DNA of 64,000 bases from CBDCKR01 sp964572045 (GTDB lineage: Bacteria; Gemmatimonadota; Gemmatimonadetes; Longimicrobiales; Gaopeijiaceae). Shown one piece after another: positions 15,446-23,242 of this stretch (position 1 is the stretch's first letter; each line of letters begins with the position of its first letter). The notes under the pieces are model-generated. The model did not search any database. It saw nothing but the letters and a program-made list of their open reading frames with translations, and had not been told where the DNA came from. The DNA is taken from assembly GCA_964572045.1 (NCBI GenBank), contig CAZNEI010000005.1, positions 39,186 to 103,185 of the forward strand, written 5' to 3'. The translations under genes and the position numbers were made by a program.

Positions 15446-16885
15446 ATGACGGATGCCGACCAGATCGTCGCAGCGTTCAGAAATGTGGCCGCGGCCAAGA
15501 GCCTTTCGCCCGATGAGGTGAATGAACTTCTCAAGGACGGCATACGGGCGGGTCTGTCCCGCATATTCGGCCCGAACGTACAGGCCGAGATTACCATCGA
15601 TGACTTGGCCGGGGGCTTTGACATCGTCGTGCTCCGAAGGGTCGTCGATGAGGTCGAGGACCCGTCGTCCGAGGTCAGCCTCCAGGAGGCCCGGTGGGAC
15701 GACGAGGGCTTTGAGATCGGCGATGTGATGGAGATTCCTGTCGACTTCGAGGAGTTCGGCCGTAACGCTGTGATGGCCGTGAAGCAGCGCATCGTCCAAC
15801 TCGTGCGAGAGAACGAGCGGGACCGGATTCGCCACGTGTACTCCGACCGGGTCGGAGAGCTGCTCTCGGGCGAGGTACAGCAGATTGAGCGGGGCAAGAT
15901 CGTCGTCATGCTCAACCGATCTCCGGATGCCGACGCCATCATTCCCTGGAAGGAGCAGAACGGAAGGGAGAGGTTCCGACAGGGAGACCCGATCCGATGT
16001 GTGCTCAAGAAGGTGGAGGAGGCCCCCAAGGGCCCCCGGCTGATCCTCTCGAGGGGGGATCCCCTGTTCGTGGCTGCCCTCTTCAACCTTGAGGTGCCGG
16101 AGATTCCGCAGGGGATCGTCGAAATCAGGGAAGTCGCGCGTGAAGTCGGAGGACGCACCAAGATCGCCGTCTACAGCCGAGACGAGTCCATCGACCCGGT
16201 CGGGGCGTGCGTGGGCCTTAGGGGCTCTAGGGTCCAGGCCGTGGTTCAGGAACTTGGCGGAGAGCGGATTGACATCGTCCCCTGGCACGCCGAGCCGGAG
16301 GTCTTCGCGCGCCGTGCGCTCGCACCCGCGCGCGTCGCCAAGGTGATGAGCGATCCTGACCGGCAGGTGATTACAGCTATCGTCGACGAAGACCAGCTGT
16401 CACTCGCCATCGGCCGGAACGGTCAGAATGTGAGGCTGGCCTCCCAGCTCATCGGGTGGCAGATCGACCTGTACGGCTCGCGAGAGTGGGTAGAGCTGGG
16501 CGCAGATCTGTCGCTGTTCCGGGAGACGGCGGAGGATGAGTACGAGACGTCCGACTTCTCGCTCTCCGAGCTGGACCTTCCGGCCGAGCTTCTGGCGGCT
16601 CTTGAAGCCTCCGGATATAGTACGTTTCTGCAGATCATAGACTTCGAGCGCTCCGACTTCCTGGCGATCGGAGGGCTCACGGAAGCCGATGCGGACCGAC
16701 TCTTGGCCCTTATAGACGAACTTACCGTAGTGGCGGATCCGTCCACGCCGGTGAGCGAGGGCACGGGGGATGCTTCGCTGACGGCCGACACCGTCCCGTC
16801 AGATGCCACCGGAGGCGTAGCCCCGGACCTTCGGGATCCGGCGGCTCCAGGAATCAGCCGCCGGCATGAGAGGGGAGAGGGGTGA
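15446..16885 (+). CDS. nusA: Transcription termination/antitermination factor NusA
   Basis: 479-residue RNA polymerase-associated factor controlling pausing, termination and antitermination. Domains in order: N-terminal RNAP-binding domain (1 to about 125), an S1 domain (about 130-200, SGEVQQIERGKIVVML), KH1 and KH2 (about 230-350, including DPVGACVGLRGSRVQAVVQE and LAIGRNGQNVRLASQL), then a helix-hairpin-helix-like segment (LAALEASGYSTFLQII) and an acidic, low-complexity tail. NusA commonly controls its own operon, which makes the terminator-like leader upstream of rimP notable. Its stop overlaps the next gene's GTG start. Confidence 0.95.
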   Translation: MTDADQIVAAFRNVAAAKSLSPDEVNELLKDGIRAGLSRIFGPNVQAEITIDDLAGGFDIVVLRRVVDEVEDPSSEVSLQEARWDDEGFEIGDVMEIPVDFEEFGRNAVMAVKQRIVQLVRENERDRIRHVYSDRVGELLSGEVQQIERGKIVVMLNRSPDADAIIPWKEQNGRERFRQGDPIRCVLKKVEEAPKGPRLILSRGDPLFVAALFNLEVPEIPQGIVEIREVAREVGGRTKIAVYSRDESIDPVGACVGLRGSRVQAVVQELGGERIDIVPWHAEPEVFARRALAPARVAKVMSDPDRQVITAIVDEDQLSLAIGRNGQNVRLASQLIGWQIDLYGSREWVELGADLSLFRETAEDEYETSDFSLSELDLPAELLAALEASGYSTFLQIIDFERSDFLAIGGLTEADADRLLALIDELTVVADPSTPVSEGTGDASLTADTVPSDATGGVAPDLRDPAAPGISRRHERGEG

Positions 16886-17277
16886 CTCCAGAAGAATACG
16901 CGGTCCCGACGGGGCTGGCTTCGGCCGAGACGACTCGGTCGAAGGCAAGGGCGCTGGCACTGTTGGGGATCGCCCGGCGCGCGGGTGCTCTGGAGCGCGG
17001 GACTGGGTCCACGCAACGGGCTGTCAGGGACGGTCGGGCTCGATTGGTTTTGCTGGCCGCCGACGCCTCGGACGTACAGACGGAGAGGGTGCTGAGGCTT
17101 CTGCGGCATCGGGACACTCCCAGGATGACGCTGGGAAGCAGGCACGAGCTGGGTGCCGCCGTGGGAGCCGCTCTGATCTCTGCCGTGGCTGTGACCGAGG
17201 CGGGACTCGCAGGTCGCTTGGTGGACCAGTTGTCCGGACAGCCGGGCACGAGCATTGAGAGCGATAGGGGGAGGTAG
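16882..17277 (+). CDS. L7Ae/L30e-like RNA-binding protein (YlxQ-type)
   Basis: 131-residue protein between nusA and infB, the usual position of the YlxQ/L7Ae-like protein in this operon. The fold-defining stretch KARALALLGIARRAGALERG, then VRDGRARLVLLAADAS, then the polar LRHRDTPRM region fits the ribosomal L7Ae/L30e family, whose members bind kink-turn-like RNA. Its function in bacteria is poorly defined. The GTG start at 16882 overlaps the nusA stop. The usual YlxR (DUF448) partner is not seen as a separate gene here. Confidence 0.75.
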   Translation: MTPEEYAVPTGLASAETTRSKARALALLGIARRAGALERGTGSTQRAVRDGRARLVLLAADASDVQTERVLRLLRHRDTPRMTLGSRHELGAAVGAALISAVAVTEAGLAGRLVDQLSGQPGTSIESDRGR

Positions 17278-17286
17278 GCAAGGCAG

Positions 17287-19980
17287 ATGCGGGTTGTTGA
17301 GCTAGCCGACGATCTCGGCGTTGAGTCCGGGATTCTGCTCAGCCTCTTGAGGACTTTACGCATCCTCGTCCCCGACGAGGATGCCGTGATGGCCGATGAG
17401 GAGGTGTCGCTCATCCTGGCGAGGCTTGAGCGGGAGCGTCGAGCCGGGCACCGGGACGTGACCCGGGCGATTCGGGCCGCGATCGAAGAGGCCAGGCCGA
17501 TCGCCGGCCGTCGTCGTCGCCGGCGTGCGAGCCAGTTGCCGCCGAGACCCCAGCCGGAGGCTCAGGAGGCCGAGGCTGCCGTCGAGCCGCCTGCTGGAGC
17601 CGTGGCCGAGAGTCGGGGCGCCGATGCGGAGCCACGGTCAGCGGAAGCCGTGCCGGTTGCGGAGCCGAGCGGCGACGATCCGGTAGTTGCGGAGGCTTCA
17701 GCGGTGCAGCCTCTGACCGATGAGCTCCGCGCCCGGGGGCCGGAGGTTGGTGAACGCGCGGCGCGGCGTGAGGATCCAGGGCCGGCGGTGGTTGAGGAGC
17801 CGGTCGTCCCGGAGTCCCCGCAGTCGGTGAAGGCCGCCAGGACGGAGGAGACCGTGGAAGCGACTTCCGCGCCCGGACCGGCTGCTCCCGAGCCCGTGCG
17901 CCACGCTGCGCCCGAGGGTCCGGCTCGCGTCATCCGACGCCCACGGCCTGCGGCCAGCTCGGGCGCGGCTGGGCAGGTGCGCGTCCAGGCCGAAGGGTAT
18001 ACGCCGGACGGCCAGAGGCGGAAGCGCCATAGGAAGAAGGGTAAGAGGAGGCAGAGGGTCGACCAGAGCGCTGTCCAGGAGAACATCCAGCGGGTCATGG
18101 CCGAGCTGAAGGGCGGAGGCAGGAAGCGCCGCCGGAAGGCTGCAGCTCCGAAGAAGGAGCAGCGCGAAGCCGCCCAGGAGGAGGCGCGCCAAGAGAAGGA
18201 GAGAGACCGGACGACGGTTCGGGTGAACGAGTTCCTGACGGTATCCGAGCTCTCCGAGCTGGTGGACGTGGGCGCCATGGAGATCATCGGCTCAGCCTTC
18301 AAGAACCTGGGTCTCATGGTCACAATCAACCAACGGCTCGACTTCGACCAGATCGAGCTACTCTTGGACGAGTTCGGATTCACCGCGGTACGCGAGGAAG
18401 AGTACGGCTCACCGGATGCCGACGAGAGCGAGCCGGATGCACCTGAGGATCTCGTTCCGCGTGCTCCCGTGGTCACCGTGATGGGCCATGTCGACCACGG
18501 CAAGACGCTTCTCCTCGACAGGATCCGGAGCACCAACGTTGTCGCCGGAGAGTCGGGGGGCATCACACAGCATATTGGCGCGTACCACGTGAAGCTGAGC
18601 GATGATCGAAGCATCACGTTCTTGGACACGCCGGGACACGCGGCATTCACCGCCATGCGGGCTCGGGGAGCCGAGGTCACCGACATCGTGATTCTCGTCA
18701 TTGCTGCGAACGACTCCGTGATGCCTCAGACCAAGGAGGCGATCAGCCATGCGCGAAGCGCGGGCGTGCCGATCGTCGTCGCGGTCAACAAGTGCGATCT
18801 TCCTTCCGCCGACCCGATGGCGGTGAAGCAGGCACTCCTGCAGCACGGAGTACAGGTCGAGGACTTCGGCGGAGACGTCTTGAGTGCCGACATCTCGGCG
18901 AAGACCGGAGAGGGCATCGACGACCTTCTCGAAAAGGTCCTCCTCCAGGCCGACCTCTTGGAGCTCTCCGCGAACCCGAATCGGGATGCAGTCGGGATCG
19001 TGATCGAGGCGAGGCTCGACATCGGGAAGGGGCCTGTCGTCTCTGTGCTTGTCGAAACGGGCACGCTCAATGTCGGAGACTCGTTTCTGGTCGGGCTCTT
19101 CGAGGGTCGGGTGCGGGCGATGCTCGACGAGCGCGGCCATCCCGTCGCGGAGGCCACTCCGGGCCTCCCCGTCCAGATCCTTGGCACTGCCGGGGTCCCG
19201 CGCGCGGGAGACACGCTGCAAGTCATGGCGGCCGAGAGGGCCAGCGAGATCGCGCAGAGCCGGATGCGACTCGAGCGAGAGAAGCAGCTCCGCATCAAGG
19301 AGCGCGGCGTCAAGCTGGGAGACTTCTCCGACCTGCTCGCTGCAGGGAAGGCCGACACGCTCCCCCTCATTATCAAGGCGGACGTGGACGGATCGGTACA
19401 AGCGCTTTCGGACGCCCTCGAGCAGATCGGCACCAGCGAGGTGAAGGTCCAGATCGCCCATCGAGCGGTCGGGGCCGTCAACGAGGAAGACGTCCTGCTG
19501 GCGGCGACGTCGGGCGCCGTCATCATCGGATTCCGCGTGCGGCCCAACACCAACGCTCGAAAGCAGGCGGAGAGAGACGGCGTGGATATCCGTGTCTACG
19601 ACGTGATCTACGAGGCAGTCGATGACGTCCGGGCGGCGCTTGAGGGGATGCTGGCACCGGAGAAGAGGGAGAGCGTGGTCGGCACAGCCGAAGTCCGCGA
19701 GCTCTTCAGGGTCAGCAAAGTCGGGACGATCGCCGGTTCGTACGTGCTCGACGGGATCATTGACCGGCGGTCGCCCGTTCGGCTGATACGGAACGGGATT
19801 GTCGTCTACGAGGGCGAGATTTCCTCACTCAAACGCTTCAAGGACGACACGCGAGCCGTACGCGAGGGCTTCGAATGCGGCATCGGCATCGCCAGATTCA
19901 ATGACATAAAGGTCGGTGATGTGGTCGAGTGCTACTCGGTTGAGGAGGTGGCACGCACGCTCACCGGAGCCGCGGGGTAA
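17287..19980 (+). CDS. infB: Translation initiation factor IF-2
   Basis: 897-residue GTPase that brings fMet-tRNA to the 30S subunit and promotes subunit joining. An IF2 N-terminal module lies at about 1-50 (MRVVELADDLGVES), followed by a long Ala/Glu/Pro-rich linker and a basic stretch (about 235-300). A second IF2_N module follows (VNEFLTVSELSELVDVGAME). The GTPase domain begins near 395: G1 GHVDHGKT, switch region GGITQHIGAY, G3 DTPGHAAF, G4 NKCD. Domains II-IV follow to the end. The long acidic/Pro linker is typical of IF-2 and varies by species. Confidence 0.97.
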   Translation: MRVVELADDLGVESGILLSLLRTLRILVPDEDAVMADEEVSLILARLERERRAGHRDVTRAIRAAIEEARPIAGRRRRRRASQLPPRPQPEAQEAEAAVEPPAGAVAESRGADAEPRSAEAVPVAEPSGDDPVVAEASAVQPLTDELRARGPEVGERAARREDPGPAVVEEPVVPESPQSVKAARTEETVEATSAPGPAAPEPVRHAAPEGPARVIRRPRPAASSGAAGQVRVQAEGYTPDGQRRKRHRKKGKRRQRVDQSAVQENIQRVMAELKGGGRKRRRKAAAPKKEQREAAQEEARQEKERDRTTVRVNEFLTVSELSELVDVGAMEIIGSAFKNLGLMVTINQRLDFDQIELLLDEFGFTAVREEEYGSPDADESEPDAPEDLVPRAPVVTVMGHVDHGKTLLLDRIRSTNVVAGESGGITQHIGAYHVKLSDDRSITFLDTPGHAAFTAMRARGAEVTDIVILVIAANDSVMPQTKEAISHARSAGVPIVVAVNKCDLPSADPMAVKQALLQHGVQVEDFGGDVLSADISAKTGEGIDDLLEKVLLQADLLELSANPNRDAVGIVIEARLDIGKGPVVSVLVETGTLNVGDSFLVGLFEGRVRAMLDERGHPVAEATPGLPVQILGTAGVPRAGDTLQVMAAERASEIAQSRMRLEREKQLRIKERGVKLGDFSDLLAAGKADTLPLIIKADVDGSVQALSDALEQIGTSEVKVQIAHRAVGAVNEEDVLLAATSGAVIIGFRVRPNTNARKQAERDGVDIRVYDVIYEAVDDVRAALEGMLAPEKRESVVGTAEVRELFRVSKVGTIAGSYVLDGIIDRRSPVRLIRNGIVVYEGEISSLKRFKDDTRAVREGFECGIGIARFNDIKVGDVVECYSVEEVARTLTGAAG

Positions 19981-19998
19981 CGGGCCGGGGAGCGACGG

Positions 19999-20280
19999 GT
20001 GCGGGTGGCTAGCTGCTCATGGGAGCTTGCGCTTCCGGGGTGCCGCTCCCTCAAGGAGAAGCGCCGCGTGATCAAGTCCCTGAAGGACTGCCTCCGCAAT
20101 CGGTTCAACGTCTCGGTGGCGGAGACCGGCCATCAGGACGCATGGGCACGCGCCCGCCTGTCGGTGGCACTTGTCACCATCGATGGCCGCCTTGCCGACT
20201 CCCTGCTCGCGAGAGTGGATCGTCTCATTGAAGGGGAGACGCGTGCCGTGATCCTCGCCAGCAAGAGGGAGTTCTATTGA
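19999..20280 (+). CDS. DUF503 family protein (YlxP-like)
   Basis: 93-residue protein starting at GTG 19999. The family signature LPGCRSLKEKRRVIKSLKDCLRNRFNVSVAETGHQD is present across residues 12-47, followed by a beta-alpha-beta pattern. DUF503/YlxP proteins sit between infB and rbfA in many bacteria and are thought to be linked to ribosome assembly, but the molecular role is not settled. It lies 18 bases after infB and 37 bases before rbfA. Confidence 0.9.
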   Translation: MRVASCSWELALPGCRSLKEKRRVIKSLKDCLRNRFNVSVAETGHQDAWARARLSVALVTIDGRLADSLLARVDRLIEGETRAVILASKREFY

Positions 20281-20317
20281 GCGGCCGTCCGTTGTTTAGT
20301 TCCGCCCCCCAGGATCC

Positions 20318-20713
20318 ATGCCCAACCGACGCCTCGCTCGTCTGAACGAGCAGTTGCGGCGAGAGATCACGGGGATCTTGCTGCAGGGCGTGAACGATCC
20401 TCGGGTGGGGTCTGTGTCGGTCACCGACGTGTCTGTTACGTCAGATCTGTGGCTAGCCCGCGTCTACGTCCGACTCGACGGAGGGGAACTGGAGAGGCGG
20501 GAGGCCATGGAGGGACTTCGGGCTGCTTCGGGGTTTATCCGGAGGACGCTCGGATCCATGCTGCATGTTCGCCGGGTCCCCGAGTTGCGCTTCTTCGAGG
20601 ATCAGACCCTGGATCGGGTCGCCCGCATCGAGGAAATCCTGAGCGAGATCGGCCGGGAGCAACGGCGCCGGACGGCCGACGGTGAAGGCCAGGGGGAGGC
20701 GAGTGACGACTAA
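20318..20713 (+). CDS. rbfA: Ribosome-binding factor A
   Basis: 131-residue KH-type 30S maturation and cold-adaptation factor. It begins RLARLNEQLRREITGIL, followed by DPRVGSVSVTDVSVTSDL, the beta-strand LWLARVYVRL and RRVPELRFFEDQTLDRVARI, all typical of RbfA. The basic C-terminal tail is common. The 3' end overlaps truB by 11 bases. Confidence 0.93.
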   Translation: MPNRRLARLNEQLRREITGILLQGVNDPRVGSVSVTDVSVTSDLWLARVYVRLDGGELERREAMEGLRAASGFIRRTLGSMLHVRRVPELRFFEDQTLDRVARIEEILSEIGREQRRRTADGEGQGEASDD

Positions 20714-21620
20714 CGCGTTCCAGGTGTGGGAGCGGGGTGGCGCGCTCTTGGTCGATAAGCCGGAAGGACCGACGTCCCATGACGTGGTTGCCTGGGCTCG
20801 CAAGGGGTTGGGGACGAGACGCGTCGGCCATACCGGGACTCTGGATCCGTTCGCGTCCGGATTGCTGATCCTGCTCGTTGGCCCGGCGACTCGTCTGGCG
20901 GAGTACCTGTCCGGCCTTCCTAAGGCATACACCGCCACGGCCCGCCTCGGCGTCGCCACCGACACGCACGACTCTGCGGGGCGAGTGTGTGGGCCGCGGG
21001 AGGAGTGGAAAGCGATCGGCGCGGAGGACGTGGCGCGCGGGCTGGCGCACTTTCACGGCCGCTTCGATCAGGTTCCCCCGCAGTTCTCTGCCAAGAAGGT
21101 GGGCGGCGAGGCGATGTACAAGAAGGCCCGGCGCGGCGAGAGGGTCGAGCTGAGTCCCGTGCTGGTGGAAGTCTCCGAGATTCGTCTCACCGAGTTCTGC
21201 CCTCCGTACTTCACCTTTGGCGTCGTGTGCTCGGCGGGCACATACATCCGGGCTCTCGCGAGGGACGTCGGCCAGCGGCTCGGTACGGGAGCACACCTCA
21301 CGGAGCTTCGGCGCACGCGGGTGGGAGACTTTTCGGTCCGGCGAGCGATGGGAGCCGAGGCGCTGCGGGCGGGCCGTCTTCCCACGCCGGGACAGTGGAT
21401 CGAGGCCCGAGAGGCCCTCCGGCACCTCCCCGCTGTGAAGGTGCCCCCGGATGCGGCGCTGCGCCTTCGGCAGGGACGCAGGATTCCTCTGCCCGACGTA
21501 TCGGTGAATCGGGAGCAACCCGTGGCTGTGCTCGATGGGAAGGGCCTTGTCGGGATCGCGGAAGTGCGGCACGGCGAGCTTGCCCCGAGGAAGATACTCC
21601 GGGGTTCCGCCACGGCATGA
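20703..21620 (+). CDS. truB: tRNA pseudouridine(55) synthase
   Basis: 305-residue enzyme that makes pseudouridine 55 in the T-loop of tRNAs. The catalytic Asp lies in GHTGTLDPFASGLL (about residues 44-57). Upstream is LLVDKPEGPTSHDVV, and downstream KAYTATARLGVATDTHD and CSAGTYIRALARDVG, all TruB landmarks. GTG 20703 was chosen, giving an 11-base overlap with rbfA. The frame is open further up but that part belongs to rbfA. Its TGA overlaps the ribF ATG. Confidence 0.96.
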   Translation: MTTNAFQVWERGGALLVDKPEGPTSHDVVAWARKGLGTRRVGHTGTLDPFASGLLILLVGPATRLAEYLSGLPKAYTATARLGVATDTHDSAGRVCGPREEWKAIGAEDVARGLAHFHGRFDQVPPQFSAKKVGGEAMYKKARRGERVELSPVLVEVSEIRLTEFCPPYFTFGVVCSAGTYIRALARDVGQRLGTGAHLTELRRTRVGDFSVRRAMGAEALRAGRLPTPGQWIEAREALRHLPAVKVPPDAALRLRQGRRIPLPDVSVNREQPVAVLDGKGLVGIAEVRHGELAPRKILRGSATA

Positions 21621-22570
21621 GCGAATATGCCTTCGACCCGTCCCTAGCGTCCGCTCTCCCGCCTGACGGGCGCGGCACGGTTCTCACAATCGGCACCTTC
21701 GACGGCATACACCGGGGCCATTGGCGGGTGCTGTCCGAAATCTGTCGGAGAGCGGAGGCGACCGGACGTCGCAGCGTCCTTGTCACCTTCCCCCATCATC
21801 CCCTCACCGTCCTCCGGCCGGAAGCGGCTCCTCTCATGCTGACGACGCCTATAGAGAAGAAGGAGATTCTGGCTGAAACGGGACTCGACTACGCGGTGTT
21901 CCTTCCGTTCACGCCAGCGCTGGCCGCATACTCTCCCCGCCGTTTCGTGGAGGAGATCCTGGTGGGACGCTTCGGGGTGAAGGAGCTCGTGGTAGGGTAT
22001 GACCATCGCTTTGGGCGGGGGCGAGAAGGGGACACCGACACCCTTCGCTCGCTTGGGGCCGAGCTGGGATTCGACGTTGACGTGGTCGATCCGGTCGGGG
22101 CTGGAGAGCGGCCGATATCGTCCACGGCTATTCGGCGGGCGCTGCTCGACGGTGACGTGAGATCGGCGGCCGAGGCCCTCGGGCGGCCCTACTCGCTTCG
22201 TGGCCGGGTGGTGGATGGGGATGGACGCGGACGCACGCTGGGTTTTCCGACGGCCAACCTCGAGGCAAGACGGGGGAATGCCGGACGGAAGCTCGTGCCT
22301 CCCCCCGGCATCTATGCTGTCCGGGGCATACTGCGATCGGGGGCTCATGGGGGAGCGCTCCATCTGGGGCCCCGGCCGACATTCCCGGGCTCGCCGGCAA
22401 CGATCGAGGTCCACCTACTTGACTTCGAGCAAGACCTCTACGGTCAGGAGATCCGTGTGGACTTCATCCGCTACCTCCGCGGCATCCGTTCCTTCGATTC
22501 GCAGGACGCGCTGCTGAGGCAGATGCGGCAGGACGTCGCAGAGGCGCGTGAGGTGCTGACGGCGCGTTGA
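21617..22570 (+). CDS. ribF: Bifunctional riboflavin kinase/FAD synthetase
   Basis: 317-residue enzyme that phosphorylates riboflavin to FMN and adenylates FMN to FAD. The N-terminal FAD synthetase half has the nucleotidyltransferase signature TIGTFDGIHRGH (about 24-35) and ISSTAIRRALLDGDV. The C-terminal riboflavin kinase half has GRTLGFPTANLE (about 208-219), PPPGIYAV and FPGSPATIEVHLLDFEQDLYG. ATG 21617 overlaps the truB stop. It is the last gene of the rimP operon before the rpsO promoter. Confidence 0.96.
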   Translation: MSEYAFDPSLASALPPDGRGTVLTIGTFDGIHRGHWRVLSEICRRAEATGRRSVLVTFPHHPLTVLRPEAAPLMLTTPIEKKEILAETGLDYAVFLPFTPALAAYSPRRFVEEILVGRFGVKELVVGYDHRFGRGREGDTDTLRSLGAELGFDVDVVDPVGAGERPISSTAIRRALLDGDVRSAAEALGRPYSLRGRVVDGDGRGRTLGFPTANLEARRGNAGRKLVPPPGIYAVRGILRSGAHGGALHLGPRPTFPGSPATIEVHLLDFEQDLYGQEIRVDFIRYLRGIRSFDSQDALLRQMRQDVAEAREVLTAR

Positions 22571-22647
22571 GGGCAGCGGGACGGATGACGCCCAAGGGCC
22601 CGGGGGGTCGGCCCGGCGTTTGCTTCCGACACAGGCAAGGCAGGCTG

Positions 22648-22676
22648 TTGCTTGGCCTAGGTCTCTCAGCTATCCT
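22648..22676 (+). promoter_or_regulatory. Promoter of rpsO (and pnp)
   Basis: TTGCTT (-35, 22648-22653) and TATCCT (-10, 22671-22676) are spaced by 17 bases. The predicted start near 22683 leaves a leader of about 64 nucleotides before rpsO, where ribosomal protein S15 autoregulatory RNA structures occur in many bacteria. Confidence 0.55.
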
Positions 22677-22746
22677 AAATGGCTGCCCACAGGAAAGTCC
22701 ACGAGCGTTTATCGACGCGTAGACTCTTGCGCAGGTACTCCGAGAC

Positions 22747-23007
22747 GTGACGATCAGCAGACCAGAGATCATTGCGAAGCATCGGCTCCACGAGAAAGAC
22801 GTCGGGAGCGCCCCAGTCCAGATCGCCATCCTCACCGCCCGCATCAACGACCTCAGATCACACTTCCGCAACCACAAGAAGGACCACCACGGTCGACGAG
22901 GTCTCTTGAAGATGGTTGGACGCCGCCGCCGACTGCTGGAGTACCTAAAGCGCACGGACCTTGAGAGTTATCGCCAGCTTATCGGAGAGCTGGGGCTCCG
23001 CCACTAG
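22747..23007 (+). CDS. rpsO: 30S ribosomal protein S15
   Basis: 86-residue small-subunit protein that binds 16S rRNA helices in the central domain. Residues IIAKHRLHEKDVGSAPVQIA, then LTARINDLRSHFRNHKKDHH and RRGLLKMVGRRRRLLEYLK are the typical S15 core. It starts at GTG 22747, one of the few GTG-started ribosomal protein genes one would see. It lies upstream of pnp, the usual arrangement. Confidence 0.97.
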   Translation: MTISRPEIIAKHRLHEKDVGSAPVQIAILTARINDLRSHFRNHKKDHHGRRGLLKMVGRRRRLLEYLKRTDLESYRQLIGELGLRH

Positions 23008-23166
23008 GGGCGGACGAGAAGTAGTGACGATCGCAGGGTCGATCGTTGTTCGCCATCGAGCGACAGGGTCTCTTGAGAATCGGCCTCACCCACTGGCTGC
23101 TTGATCGGGGCACACAGTGCCTCGCGCTGCGGCGGTCGATCTCTCTTCGGAACCTGTTGTCCGGAT

Positions 23167-23189
23167 CCGGTCGGGAGGGCCCCGACTGG
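23167..23189 (+). promoter_or_regulatory. Stem-loop in the pnp leader
   Basis: CCGGTCGGG and CCCGACTGG form a 9-bp stem (one G-U pair) around a 5-base loop, 54 bases before the pnp start, within a 235-base non-coding stretch after rpsO. In enterobacteria a leader hairpin is cut by RNase III and then used by PNPase to repress its own mRNA; a similar role is possible here. No T-run follows, so it is not called a terminator. Confidence 0.45.
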
Positions 23190-23242
23190 CAACATGATGT
23201 TGGGCGGGGAAGGCCCGCTCGAACGAAGAAGAGAAACGAGTA

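Noticed and set aside
22683..22746. CCCACAGGAAAGTCC in the rpsO leader, reminiscent of an RNase P RNA motif
   Set aside because: Only one short match and the stretch is far too short for RNase P RNA; more likely part of an S15-binding leader.
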